Origin: JBHIFB01 sp046760905
GTDB taxonomy: Bacteria > Gemmatimonadota > CAZMKB01
Direction: 5' to 3'
DNA: 12,934 nt
NCBI GenBank assembly: GCA_046760905.1
Contig: JBHIFB010000094.1
Location: 1-12,934 of the forward strand
Shown here one piece after another: positions 7,148 through 12,934 of the stretch (positions are counted from its first letter, which is position 1; every line of letters begins with the position of its first letter). Under the pieces are notes generated by a model. The model was given only the letters and a program-made list of their open reading frames with translations, searched no databases and was not told the DNA's origin. The position numbers and the translations under genes were made by a program.

Positions 7148-8302
7148 TTGAGCTTATTCACGACGGATGAGCTGCACGAATTACGCAGTCTTTTTCCTCA
7201 CGCAGAGAAAAGTATTTACCTTGATCACGCGGCTGTCTCGCCGCTATCGATTCCAGTCGTTGAATCAATGAAGGCTTATCTCAAAGAGAGATCCGAGGGG
7301 TCGATAAATGATTTCGAGGGAAACGTCGCCCTCATAGGGGAGACTAAAAGGCTCCTGGCCAGGTTGATCGGTGCCGAGGGTAGGGAGATCGCCCTTACGA
7401 AGAACACCTCTGAGGGACTCAATATCATCGCACAGGGAATCAGTTGGAGGGGAGGGGACAGAGTGCTTCTCAATGATCGGGAGTTCCCCTCCAACATCTA
7501 TCCCTTCACAAACCTCAGAAGCAGGGGAGTTGAGGTGGACTTCGCCCGGTGTAGCGATGGCCGGATCGAGCTCGATGCACTGAAGGAGAAGCTGGTTCCC
7601 AGAACGAGACTCATATCCATAAGCCATGTTTCATTCGTCTCCGGTTTTAGAGTCGACCTCGAGGAGATCTCGAAACTATGTGATGAGCACAGTGTATATC
7701 TATGTGTAGATGCGATCCAGTCGGTTGGCGTAATCCCGTTGAATGTATCCAGGTGGGGGATAGATTTACTCTCCTGTGGAGGACACAAGTGGCTCATGTC
7801 TCCGCTGGGTACGGGATTTTTATACATCAGAGACGGCCTGTGGGATGAAATCAAACCCGCCTTCATGAGCTGGCTCAGCGTGAGCGAACCGTTCGACTTC
7901 TTCAACTATGATCAGAGCCTCGCGGTTGACGCAAGCCGCTACGAGTATGCAACGCCCAACATGGTGGGAATAGCGGGCATGAAAGCAGCTGTCGGACTTT
8001 TCCTCGATGTGGGCGTACGTCGAATAGAGGAACACGTACTCTCTCTGTTGAACTTTCTTGCAGACAGGCTTTCTGATATGGGGCTTGAGATTATGAACAC
8101 CTTCAAGCGCAAGGAAAGCTCGGGCATACTTCTTTTCCGAGTGCAGGATGCAGGCTCACTGTCGAGGGAGCTCGCCGGAGAGGGTATAACCGTCTCCGTG
8201 AGAGAGGGGGCGGTTAGAGTATCGCCGCATTTTTATAACTCACCGGATGAAATTGAGACATTCACCGCTACCATGAAGCGCCTGCTCTCGAAGCGGCGCT
8301 GA
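7148..8302 (+). CDS. Class V aminotransferase / cysteine-desulfurase-like PLP enzyme without the desulfurase cysteine
   Basis: This 384-residue fold-type I PLP enzyme starts at TTG, with GGAGG (7138-7142) five bases upstream; YLDHAAVSP at residues 24-32 is the expected N-terminal motif. KNTSEGLN (85-92) is the cofactor-phosphate region, His160 in SISHVS stacks on the cofactor ring, CVDAIQ has Asp188 that contacts the pyridine nitrogen, and GGHKWL has the Schiff-base Lys214. SufS/CsdA proteins carry a catalytic Cys in an RxGHHCAxP-like loop near the C terminus. Here the aligned stretch is SVREGAVRVSPHFYN, with no Cys. Sulfur or selenium mobilisation by the usual persulfide route is therefore unlikely. 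An epimerase, lyase or aminotransferase role, as in the isopenicillin-N-epimerase-like branch, fits better. It lies 15 nt after the flavoprotein and 18 nt before the DUF4139 gene. Confidence 0.83.
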   Translation: MSLFTTDELHELRSLFPHAEKSIYLDHAAVSPLSIPVVESMKAYLKERSEGSINDFEGNVALIGETKRLLARLIGAEGREIALTKNTSEGLNIIAQGISWRGGDRVLLNDREFPSNIYPFTNLRSRGVEVDFARCSDGRIELDALKEKLVPRTRLISISHVSFVSGFRVDLEEISKLCDEHSVYLCVDAIQSVGVIPLNVSRWGIDLLSCGGHKWLMSPLGTGFLYIRDGLWDEIKPAFMSWLSVSEPFDFFNYDQSLAVDASRYEYATPNMVGIAGMKAAVGLFLDVGVRRIEEHVLSLLNFLADRLSDMGLEIMNTFKRKESSGILLFRVQDAGSLSRELAGEGITVSVREGAVRVSPHFYNSPDEIETFTATMKRLLSKRR

Positions 8303-8320
8303 AGACGGGAGGGGAAAACA

Positions 8321-9760
8321 ATGAAAAAACTTTGCTCAAGCCTGGTGATCCTTCTGGTCACTCTTACTTCAGTCAGGGCCGAAGAGAAGGTCACAAGAAG
8401 CACGATCGCCGACCAGAAGTCCGTCGCCATCACTGTCTACAATGTTAACCTTGCTCTTGTGAAGGATGAACGGGAACTTGCCATCGAAAAGGGTACAAAT
8501 CGCCTCCAGTTCATGGATGTCGCATCGGCCATCGACCCGACCAGTGTGCACATCAGGTCGCTTGGAGGAGATGCTTTCACGGTGCTCGAGCAGAACTTCG
8601 AGTACGATCTTCTGAGTCCCACAAAGCTCTTAGACAAATTCGTGGACAGGGAAGTCGTGGTCGAAGAGAAAGATGTCGAAACGGGGAAGCTGACCTCAAG
8701 AAAGGCGAAGATCCTGAGCACGCAGGGTGGATTGGTGTATGAAGTCGAGGGGAAGATTACATTCGATTTCCTGAAGGAGGGGGACCTTGGAGGCAGGAGG
8801 ATAATCTTTCCTGACATTCCCCCGGATCTCAAAGCGAGACCCACTCTCGTCTGGTTGCTCGAAGGCAGGAAGTCATCAACGCAGCGTGTCGAAGCCTCAT
8901 ACCTCACCGACGACATCTCCTGGAAAGCCGATTATGTCATGGTGCTGGGGGAGGATGATGACGTTGCCGATATGAACGCGTGGGTGACGATAGACAACAA
9001 GAGCGGGGCCAGTTACAGAGACGCGGAACTGAAGCTCGTTGCCGGTGAAGTGCAGCGTGTGACCGATGAGAGGAGACAGTTCGCAGAGCGCAGAGCTACA
9101 GCGGATATGGGGATGGCGAAGGCACCTCAATTCGAGGAAGAAGCCTTCTTCGAGTATCACCTCTACACCCTCGGCAGGCGAACGACGATAAGGGATCGCG
9201 AGACGAAACAGCTATCACTCGTCGAGGTAGAAAAAATTCCCGTTGAGAAAAAGTTCATGTACAGAGGTATCTCACGCTATTACCCGGTTAGGGGTCAAAG
9301 AGAGGGTGCCCCGGATCACGTCGGGGTGTACCTGGAATTTAAAAACACCGCAGAGAACAACCTCGGGATCCCGTTGCCTGCGGGTAAGATGAAGGTATAC
9401 AAGAAGGACAGGAAGGGTGCGCTTCAGTTCATTGGCGAAGACCTCATCACACACACACCGAAAGACGAGAGGATCACAATCAAGACGGGAGAGGCATTTG
9501 ACGTAGTCGCTGAGAGAAAACAAACCTCTTATGAGAAGGTGTCGAAAGGCGTGACGGAAAGAAGCTACGAGATAAGCCTCAGAAACCACAAGGAAGAAAA
9601 CGTGAAGGTAACGGTCATAGAACCGATGGTCGGTGACTGGAAGATAATCAGATCGTCGCATCCTTATGAAAAAACTTCCGCCAGGGAGGTGCGTTTCACG
9701 GTCGATGTGGGGGCAGGTACGGAGACGGTGGTAAGCTACACAGTCAGGGTGAAATACTAG
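8321..9760 (+). CDS. Secreted DUF4139 domain protein
   Basis: This 479-residue exported protein begins with a Sec-type signal peptide: the basic MKK, a hydrophobic core SSLVILLVTLTS, and a likely cut after VRA (residue 21). The Cys at position 5 is not in a lipobox. The mature protein is rich in predicted beta strand. It starts with SVAITVYNVNLALVKDER (about residues 34-51), the typical N-terminal domain of these proteins, and its C-terminal two thirds (about 195-479) matches DUF4139: ASYLTDDISWKADYVMVL, then ITIKTGEAFDV and a final beta-rich segment with TETVVSYTVRVKY. Such proteins are periplasmic or extracellular and have no assigned biochemical role that I know. ATG 8321 has GGAGG at 8308-8312, eight bases upstream. 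It is the last gene of the three-gene unit, with an AT-rich palindrome directly after the stop. Confidence 0.82.
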   Translation: MKKLCSSLVILLVTLTSVRAEEKVTRSTIADQKSVAITVYNVNLALVKDERELAIEKGTNRLQFMDVASAIDPTSVHIRSLGGDAFTVLEQNFEYDLLSPTKLLDKFVDREVVVEEKDVETGKLTSRKAKILSTQGGLVYEVEGKITFDFLKEGDLGGRRIIFPDIPPDLKARPTLVWLLEGRKSSTQRVEASYLTDDISWKADYVMVLGEDDDVADMNAWVTIDNKSGASYRDAELKLVAGEVQRVTDERRQFAERRATADMGMAKAPQFEEEAFFEYHLYTLGRRTTIRDRETKQLSLVEVEKIPVEKKFMYRGISRYYPVRGQREGAPDHVGVYLEFKNTAENNLGIPLPAGKMKVYKKDRKGALQFIGEDLITHTPKDERITIKTGEAFDVVAERKQTSYEKVSKGVTERSYEISLRNHKEENVKVTVIEPMVGDWKIIRSSHPYEKTSAREVRFTVDVGAGTETVVSYTVRVKY

Positions 9761-9780
9761 AAAATATATGTTTATATTTT
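9761..9780 (+). terminator. AT-only hairpin directly after the DUF4139 stop
   Basis: Immediately after the TAG stop lies a perfect 8-bp inverted repeat, AAAATATA and TATATTTT, separated by TGTT. The right arm ends in a T-run, so it could act as a weak bidirectional terminator for the upstream operon. The stem has no G or C, however, so it may instead be a protein-binding site or a chance product of AT-rich sequence. Confidence 0.35.
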
Positions 9781-9794
9781 ACCCGCATTATATT

Positions 9795-9819
9795 AATATA
9801 CACAATTTTAGTGTATATT
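9795..9819 (+). promoter_or_regulatory. Operator-like palindrome, NrdR-box-like with short spacer
   Basis: This is a perfect 9-bp inverted repeat, AATATACAC and GTGTATATT, around the 7-nt spacer aatttta. The core ACAC/GTGT with an A/T-only middle recalls the NrdR box (ACAC, eight A/T-rich bases, GTGT) that controls ribonucleotide reductase genes. Here the middle is seven bases, not eight, and I found no second box. It lies 62 nt before the -35 of the nrdJ promoter, further than usual. NrdR binding is possible but unproven; another dimeric repressor is equally plausible. Confidence 0.4.
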
Positions 9820-9881
9820 CGATTCAGGCTTTAATAAATCCCAGCGCCGGATAGGCACAAGACAGAGTATTTATTTTTCCC

Positions 9882-9910
9882 TTGACATACTAGATGTCGT
9901 GTTTTATACT
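9882..9910 (+). promoter_or_regulatory. nrdJp: Strong sigma-70-type promoter of nrdJ
   Basis: A perfect TTGACA (9882-9887), a 17-nt spacer and TATACT (9905-9910) make a near-consensus housekeeping promoter. It is preceded by an A/T-rich stretch (about 9868-9880) that could serve as an UP element. Transcription would start near 9917, giving a leader of about 75 nt that is very A/T-rich. An inverted repeat, GACAT and ATGTC around five bases (9884-9898), overlaps the -35 and spacer and could be an operator. A second TATAAT (9946-9951) lies in the leader but lacks a well-spaced -35. No cobalamin riboswitch features were seen despite the B12-dependent product. Confidence 0.7.
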
Positions 9911-9993
9911 TCATCTGTTTGAAAAATCGGTTTTATTTTATTTATTATAATTAAGATCAGCACGTTATAACTTGCCACAGACAAGGAGGGAGC

Positions 9994-12333
9994 ATGGGGG
10001 GAATAGATGACCATGAGAATACAGGCTCATTTTTGGATGAAGGGGGAAAGATACTGAGAGAAGTAGATGCATCCGATGGGGGCAACGGAGACAATCCCGC
10101 CGAGCCGGTACAGACGCAAGCAATGTTTCTGACAGAGAACGCCGAGAAGGTGCTCAGGAAAAGATACCTCAAGAAAAACGAGGATGGTATCATAATAGAG
10201 ACTCCAGAGGAGATGTTTAGGAGAGTCGCACGGACTATCGCGCGTGCTGAGCTTCTCTACGATATCAATGCGCCGGTCGTTGAGATAGAAGAGGTCTTCT
10301 ACTCCATGATGTCGAATCTCGAGTTTCTTCCCAACTCTCCTACCCTAATGAACGCAGGGAGAGAGCTTGGCCAGCTTTCGGGCTGTTTCGTGATACCAAT
10401 ACATGATTCAATGGACAGCATCTTCGAAGCGATAAAGAATGCCGCCCTCGTGCAGAAAAGCGGCGGCGGAACCGGTTTCAGTTTCTCGAACATCAGACCG
10501 AAAAACGACATGGTACACTCCACGAAAGGGATCTCGAGTGGGCCGCTCTCTTTTCTCAACGTATTTGATGCCGCTACAGAGACGGTCAAGCAGGGTGGTA
10601 CCCGCAGGGGTGCGAATATGGCGATAATGCGAGTTGATCACCCGGATATAATCGAATTCATCACCTCGAAGAAAGACGGCTTTAAGTTGACGAACTTCAA
10701 TATATCTGTCGCCGTCACAAATGAATTCATGAATGCTGTACGCGAGGGGAGCGATTACGACCTGATAAACCCAAGGAACGGGGAGAGAACCGGCACACTG
10801 AATGCGAAGAAGGTCTTCGATCTCATGACCACGCTGGCGTGGAACAACGGAGACCCTGGCATCATCTTCCTCGACCGTGTAAACGAGGACAATCCCACCC
10901 CGCACATCGGTTATATAGAGAGTACAAATCCCTGCGGGGAACAGCCGCTCCTTCCTTATGAGTCATGCAATCTCGGATCAATCAACCTTGCGAAGATGCT
11001 GAAGAAAAACGGGGATGGATATGAGGTGGACTTTGAGAAGCTTTCATCCACGGTCGCCAATGCAGTGCACTTCCTGGATAATGTAATCGAGGTGAACAAG
11101 TATCCCCTACCGGAGATCGAGAGGATGACCAAGGGGAACAGGAAGATTGGTCTTGGAGTGATGGGATTTGCTGATATGCTAATACTGCTCGGCATACCTT
11201 ACAACTCGGAGGAGGCCATACTCATTGCACGTGAAGTGATGCGATACATCAACGATACGGCGAAAGAGAAATCCAGGGAACTCGCAGTCCAGAGAGGTCC
11301 ATTCCCTAATTTCAAGGGCAGTACATACGAGCTCCGAGGTGAACCGCCGATACGGAACACGACCAGGACTACGATTGCTCCGACAGGTACTCTCAGCATA
11401 ATTGCAAACTGTTCGAGCGGAATCGAGCCTCTCTTTGCCCTCGTATTTTACAGGAATGTTCTCGACAACGATAAACTCCTCGAGGTGAATGCGTACTTAA
11501 AGCAGATCGCCGAAAGGGACGGTTTCTACACCGATAACTTAGTCGAGAAGATAAGCCAGGACGGCTCCCTGCGGGATATCCCCGAAGTTCCGGATGAGGT
11601 GAAGAGACTCTTCGTGACCGCCCACGATGTCACTCCTGAATGGCACATCAGAATGCAGGCAGCTTTTCAGGAGCACACAGACAACGCTGTTTCGAAGACG
11701 GTTAATTTCGCACATGATGCGAGCGTGGAAGACGTGAAGAAGGTATACATGCTCGCATACGAACTGGGATGCAAAGGTGTCACGATATACAGGGATGGAA
11801 GCAGGGACGTTCAGGTCCTCAACAAGGGGCTAGTTCGCGAAAGCACGAAGAGAACCGGACTGGAAACAGGCAGTGAAACTCCTGTAATCAAGCGCGAGAG
11901 GCCGAAGCGGCTGAACGGCGAGACGATACAGATGGAGACGGGATGTGGACCGCTCTATGTCACCATCAATGAGGATGAACACGGAACGTTTGAGCTGTTC
12001 AACACAATGGGGAAGGCGGGTGGCTGTGCGGCGAGTCAGTCAGAGGCTATCGGACGACTTGTTTCCCTCGCCTGGAGAAGCGGTCTGGATGAAGGTTCTA
12101 TAATAAAACAGCTCATTGGGATAAGGTGCCACAAATCAATAGGTGTTGGCGAATCAAGGATTCTATCATGTTCCGATGCTATAGCAAAGGCAATTCAGCT
12201 TTATCTTTACCGCGGCGAACCGAAGTACAGGCATCAAATCGAGGGAGGGACATGCCCTGAGTGCGGATCCCCCCTGGAGTATGAAAGCGGTTGCTGTTTC
12301 TGCAGGAACTGCGCATACTCCGAATGCTACTGA
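9994..12333 (+). CDS. nrdJ: Adenosylcobalamin-dependent (class II) ribonucleoside-diphosphate reductase
   Basis: This cytoplasmic enzyme reduces ribonucleotides to deoxyribonucleotides for DNA synthesis, generating its thiyl radical with adenosylcobalamin. All catalytic residues are visible. Cys131 in SGCFVIP and Cys325 in YESCNLGS are the redox pair, and NPCGE at 312-316 supplies Asn312, the thiyl-radical Cys314 and Glu316. The 11-residue distance between Cys314 and Cys325 matches the Thermotoga-type enzyme. GGGTGFSFSNIRP (157-169) and the APTGTLSI region also fit. A TSCPD domain (about residues 640-720) follows, then a Cys-rich tail with CPEC (754-757) and CCFCRNCAYSEC (767-778), the latter likely including the shuttle cysteines that re-reduce the active site. 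There is no ATP-cone; instead an acidic, Gly/Asp-rich extension of about 43 residues precedes the family's usual start. ATG 9994 follows AAGGAGG (9983-9989) by four bases. It has its own promoter and stands as a single-gene unit. Confidence 0.97.
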   Translation: MGGIDDHENTGSFLDEGGKILREVDASDGGNGDNPAEPVQTQAMFLTENAEKVLRKRYLKKNEDGIIIETPEEMFRRVARTIARAELLYDINAPVVEIEEVFYSMMSNLEFLPNSPTLMNAGRELGQLSGCFVIPIHDSMDSIFEAIKNAALVQKSGGGTGFSFSNIRPKNDMVHSTKGISSGPLSFLNVFDAATETVKQGGTRRGANMAIMRVDHPDIIEFITSKKDGFKLTNFNISVAVTNEFMNAVREGSDYDLINPRNGERTGTLNAKKVFDLMTTLAWNNGDPGIIFLDRVNEDNPTPHIGYIESTNPCGEQPLLPYESCNLGSINLAKMLKKNGDGYEVDFEKLSSTVANAVHFLDNVIEVNKYPLPEIERMTKGNRKIGLGVMGFADMLILLGIPYNSEEAILIAREVMRYINDTAKEKSRELAVQRGPFPNFKGSTYELRGEPPIRNTTRTTIAPTGTLSIIANCSSGIEPLFALVFYRNVLDNDKLLEVNAYLKQIAERDGFYTDNLVEKISQDGSLRDIPEVPDEVKRLFVTAHDVTPEWHIRMQAAFQEHTDNAVSKTVNFAHDASVEDVKKVYMLAYELGCKGVTIYRDGSRDVQVLNKGLVRESTKRTGLETGSETPVIKRERPKRLNGETIQMETGCGPLYVTINEDEHGTFELFNTMGKAGGCAASQSEAIGRLVSLAWRSGLDEGSIIKQLIGIRCHKSIGVGESRILSCSDAIAKAIQLYLYRGEPKYRHQIEGGTCPECGSPLEYESGCCFCRNCAYSECY

Positions 12334-12347
12334 AGAAGTTGTGCCCT

Positions 12348-12419
12348 CTTGAATCGGTGGGGCTTCCCGAACAAGGTCACCAAAATGCCCTCCCCTAGAG
12401 GGAAGTCCCCCGGTTCAGG
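12348..12419 (+). repeat. Long imperfect hairpin between nrdJ and the zinc-ribbon gene
   Basis: The arms 12348-12368 and 12400-12419 pair over 20 base pairs with a single bulged T (12358) and three G-T wobbles, around a 31-nt loop. A competing inner stem (CCCTC 12388-12392 with GAGGG 12398-12402) uses part of the right arm, as does CCCTCT (12344-12349) with AGAGGG (12397-12402). No T-run follows, so this is not a classical intrinsic terminator. It starts 14 nt after the nrdJ stop and could stabilise or process the nrdJ 3' end. Alternatively it could be a dispersed palindromic element or the remnant end of an IS200/IS605-type element. The latter is only a resemblance; no transposase is present. 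Confidence 0.55.
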
Positions 12420-12443
12420 TTCTCCAGCAAAAGCCTCACCTCA

Positions 12444-12470
12444 TTGACATACACTCATATAGGGTATATC
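12444..12470 (+). promoter_or_regulatory. Sigma-70-type promoter for the zinc-ribbon/DUF2007 gene and probably selA
   Basis: A perfect TTGACA (12444-12449) is followed by TATATC (12465-12470) after 15 nt; the overlapping TATCTT (12467-12472) gives the ideal 17-nt spacing. Transcription would begin near 12477, leaving a short leader of about 25 nt with GGAG (12491-12494) seven bases before the ATG at 12502. It would drive both genes to its right. Confidence 0.5.
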
Positions 12471-12501
12471 TTTTTCTACATTCGGAGAGAGGAGATTAGT
12501 A

Positions 12502-12867
12502 ATGTCCTACTGTCCCGAATGTGGACTGGATTTTGAAGAGGGGATGGCGACCTGTCCAGAGTGTCATGTGGAACTGGTAGAGGTGTTTCCTGAGGCGGAT
12601 CAGAGGGATCCATTCAGGGATTTCACCACCGTCTTTCTCTGTTACAGTATGGATGATGCAATTCTGGTCCGCTCATTTCTCGAAGAATACAACATACCGT
12701 GTCTGTTGAGCAACATTGACGAGGATTCCCGCAGGATGAAGATGGGTAAGGTTGGTGAGATAAGGATAATGGTTCCGAATAGTGAAGAGGAGAATGCAAG
12801 CCTCCTCATTGAGGAAGCATTACTCGATGGTGGCTTGCAATCGATCTCCGGAGAATTGTTGGTATGA
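12502..12867 (+). CDS. Zinc-ribbon and DUF2007 domain protein, 121 aa
   Basis: This small cytoplasmic protein has two parts. Residues 1-25 form a zinc ribbon with two CPEC knuckles (Cys4, Cys7, Cys18, Cys21). Residues from about 36 to 112 match the DUF2007/putative signal-transducing fold, a small ferredoxin-like domain. Its typical opening describes a sequence position or domain swap helix here as TVFLCYSMDDAILVRSFLEEYNIPCLLSN (in two halves 42-58 and 59-70), and it ends with VGEIRIMVPNSEEENASLLIEEAL-like sequence. DUF2007 is thought to bind ligands or regulate, but no biochemical role is established that I know of. GGAG at 12491-12494 supports ATG 12502. The probable selA start lies one base after the stop, so co-translation is likely. 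A link to selenium metabolism is inference from position only. Confidence 0.75.
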   Translation: MSYCPECGLDFEEGMATCPECHVELVEVFPEADQRDPFRDFTTVFLCYSMDDAILVRSFLEEYNIPCLLSNIDEDSRRMKMGKVGEIRIMVPNSEEENASLLIEEALLDGGLQSISGELLV

Positions 12868-12868
12868 A

Positions 12869-12934
12869 ATGGGCATGCAGGGCTTGAAAAACCTTCCATC
12901 TGTCGATCAGGTCCTCTCGAGTGCCGAGGTTGTC
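12869..12934 (+). CDS. selA: Probable L-seryl-tRNA(Sec) selenium transferase, N-terminal fragment
   Basis: Only the first 22 codons are inside the window. They encode a start resembling the N terminus of bacterial SelA, where a segment like LRxLPSVDxLL precedes the PLP domain; here LKNLPSVDQVLSSAEVV is at residues 6-22. SelA converts seryl-tRNA(Sec) to selenocysteinyl-tRNA(Sec) in the cytoplasm. The ATG at 12869 begins one base after the preceding stop; an in-frame ATG at 12875 is an alternative. The ATG at 12864 is in another frame that closes after seven codons. No strong ribosome-binding site is present, which suggests translational coupling to the DUF2007 gene. The call depends on one short motif and needs the downstream sequence for confirmation. 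Confidence 0.55.
   Translation, partial: MGMQGLKNLPSVDQVLSSAEVV

Noticed and set aside
9820..9993. Cobalamin riboswitch ahead of the B12-dependent nrdJ.
   Set aside because: No B12-box-like sequence or G/C-rich core is present, and the promoter leaves a leader of only about 75 A/T-rich bases, too short for that riboswitch.
10408..10905. Minus-strand 165-codon ORF opposite nrdJ.
   Set aside because: nrdJ carries every catalytic motif in this stretch, and the antisense product has no recognisable features.
12351..12430. Considered a tRNA, including tRNA-Sec, because of the long stem and a GGTTC near its end.
   Set aside because: There is no proper T-loop, anticodon arm or D-arm, and the stem is one continuous helix rather than a cloverleaf.
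12331..12447. nrdJ ends in TGA next to a Cys-rich tail, the frame is open for 37 more codons, and a hairpin plus probable selA follow: possible selenocysteine in NrdJ.
   Set aside because: The protein is already complete with the expected C-terminal Cys motif. The hairpin's apical loop is 36-66 nt from the TGA, further than in known bacterial SECIS elements, and the extension is Pro/Ser/Lys-rich low-complexity sequence.

Overview
This window looks like bacterial chromosome from an organism whose taxonomy I cannot fix. Genes carry Shine-Dalgarno sites (for example AAGGAGG at 9983-9989), there are TTGACA/TATACT-type promoters, and the right edge appears to enter selA, the bacterial type of selenocysteine synthase. 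The adenosylcobalamin-dependent class II ribonucleotide reductase works with or without oxygen and, together with probable selenium use, suggests an anaerobe or facultative anaerobe. All recognised genes are on the + strand. No RNA gene, CRISPR array or intact mobile element was found. No stretch of 300 bases lacks a gene.

Region 1 (1-5881) reads as the end of a glycan or glycolipid modification cluster. It holds the 3' part of a SAM methyltransferase, a second SAM methyltransferase with its own possible promoter, an FAD-dependent amine-oxidase-fold oxidoreductase, a GT-C type membrane glycosyltransferase with an unusual N-terminal two-helix extension, and a polytopic membrane protein of unknown function whose start codon overlaps the glycosyltransferase stop. 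The last three are closely packed and probably co-transcribed.

Region 2 (about 5900-9760) is a tight three-gene unit: a geranylgeranyl-reductase-family flavoprotein, a fold-type I PLP enzyme of the class V aminotransferase/cysteine desulfurase family that lacks the expected desulfurase cysteine, and a secreted DUF4139 protein. Gaps are 15 and 18 nt, and the last two genes share the same 11-nt ribosome-binding sequence. I know of no described pathway for this combination.

Region 3 (9761-12333) is a regulatory intergenic region followed by nrdJ. The intergenic region has two AT-rich palindromes, one of which resembles an NrdR box but with a spacer one base short. It also has a consensus-like sigma-70 promoter with a small inverted repeat over the -35 element and spacer.

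Region 4 (12334-12934) begins with a 20-bp imperfect hairpin downstream of nrdJ. A separate promoter follows, then a zinc-ribbon/DUF2007 protein, then the first 22 codons of a probable selA one base after its stop.

Nothing here is a clear, previously undescribed system. The best candidates for follow-up are the three-gene unit of region 2, the coupled glycosyltransferase/membrane-protein pair, and the structured intergenic regions around nrdJ.
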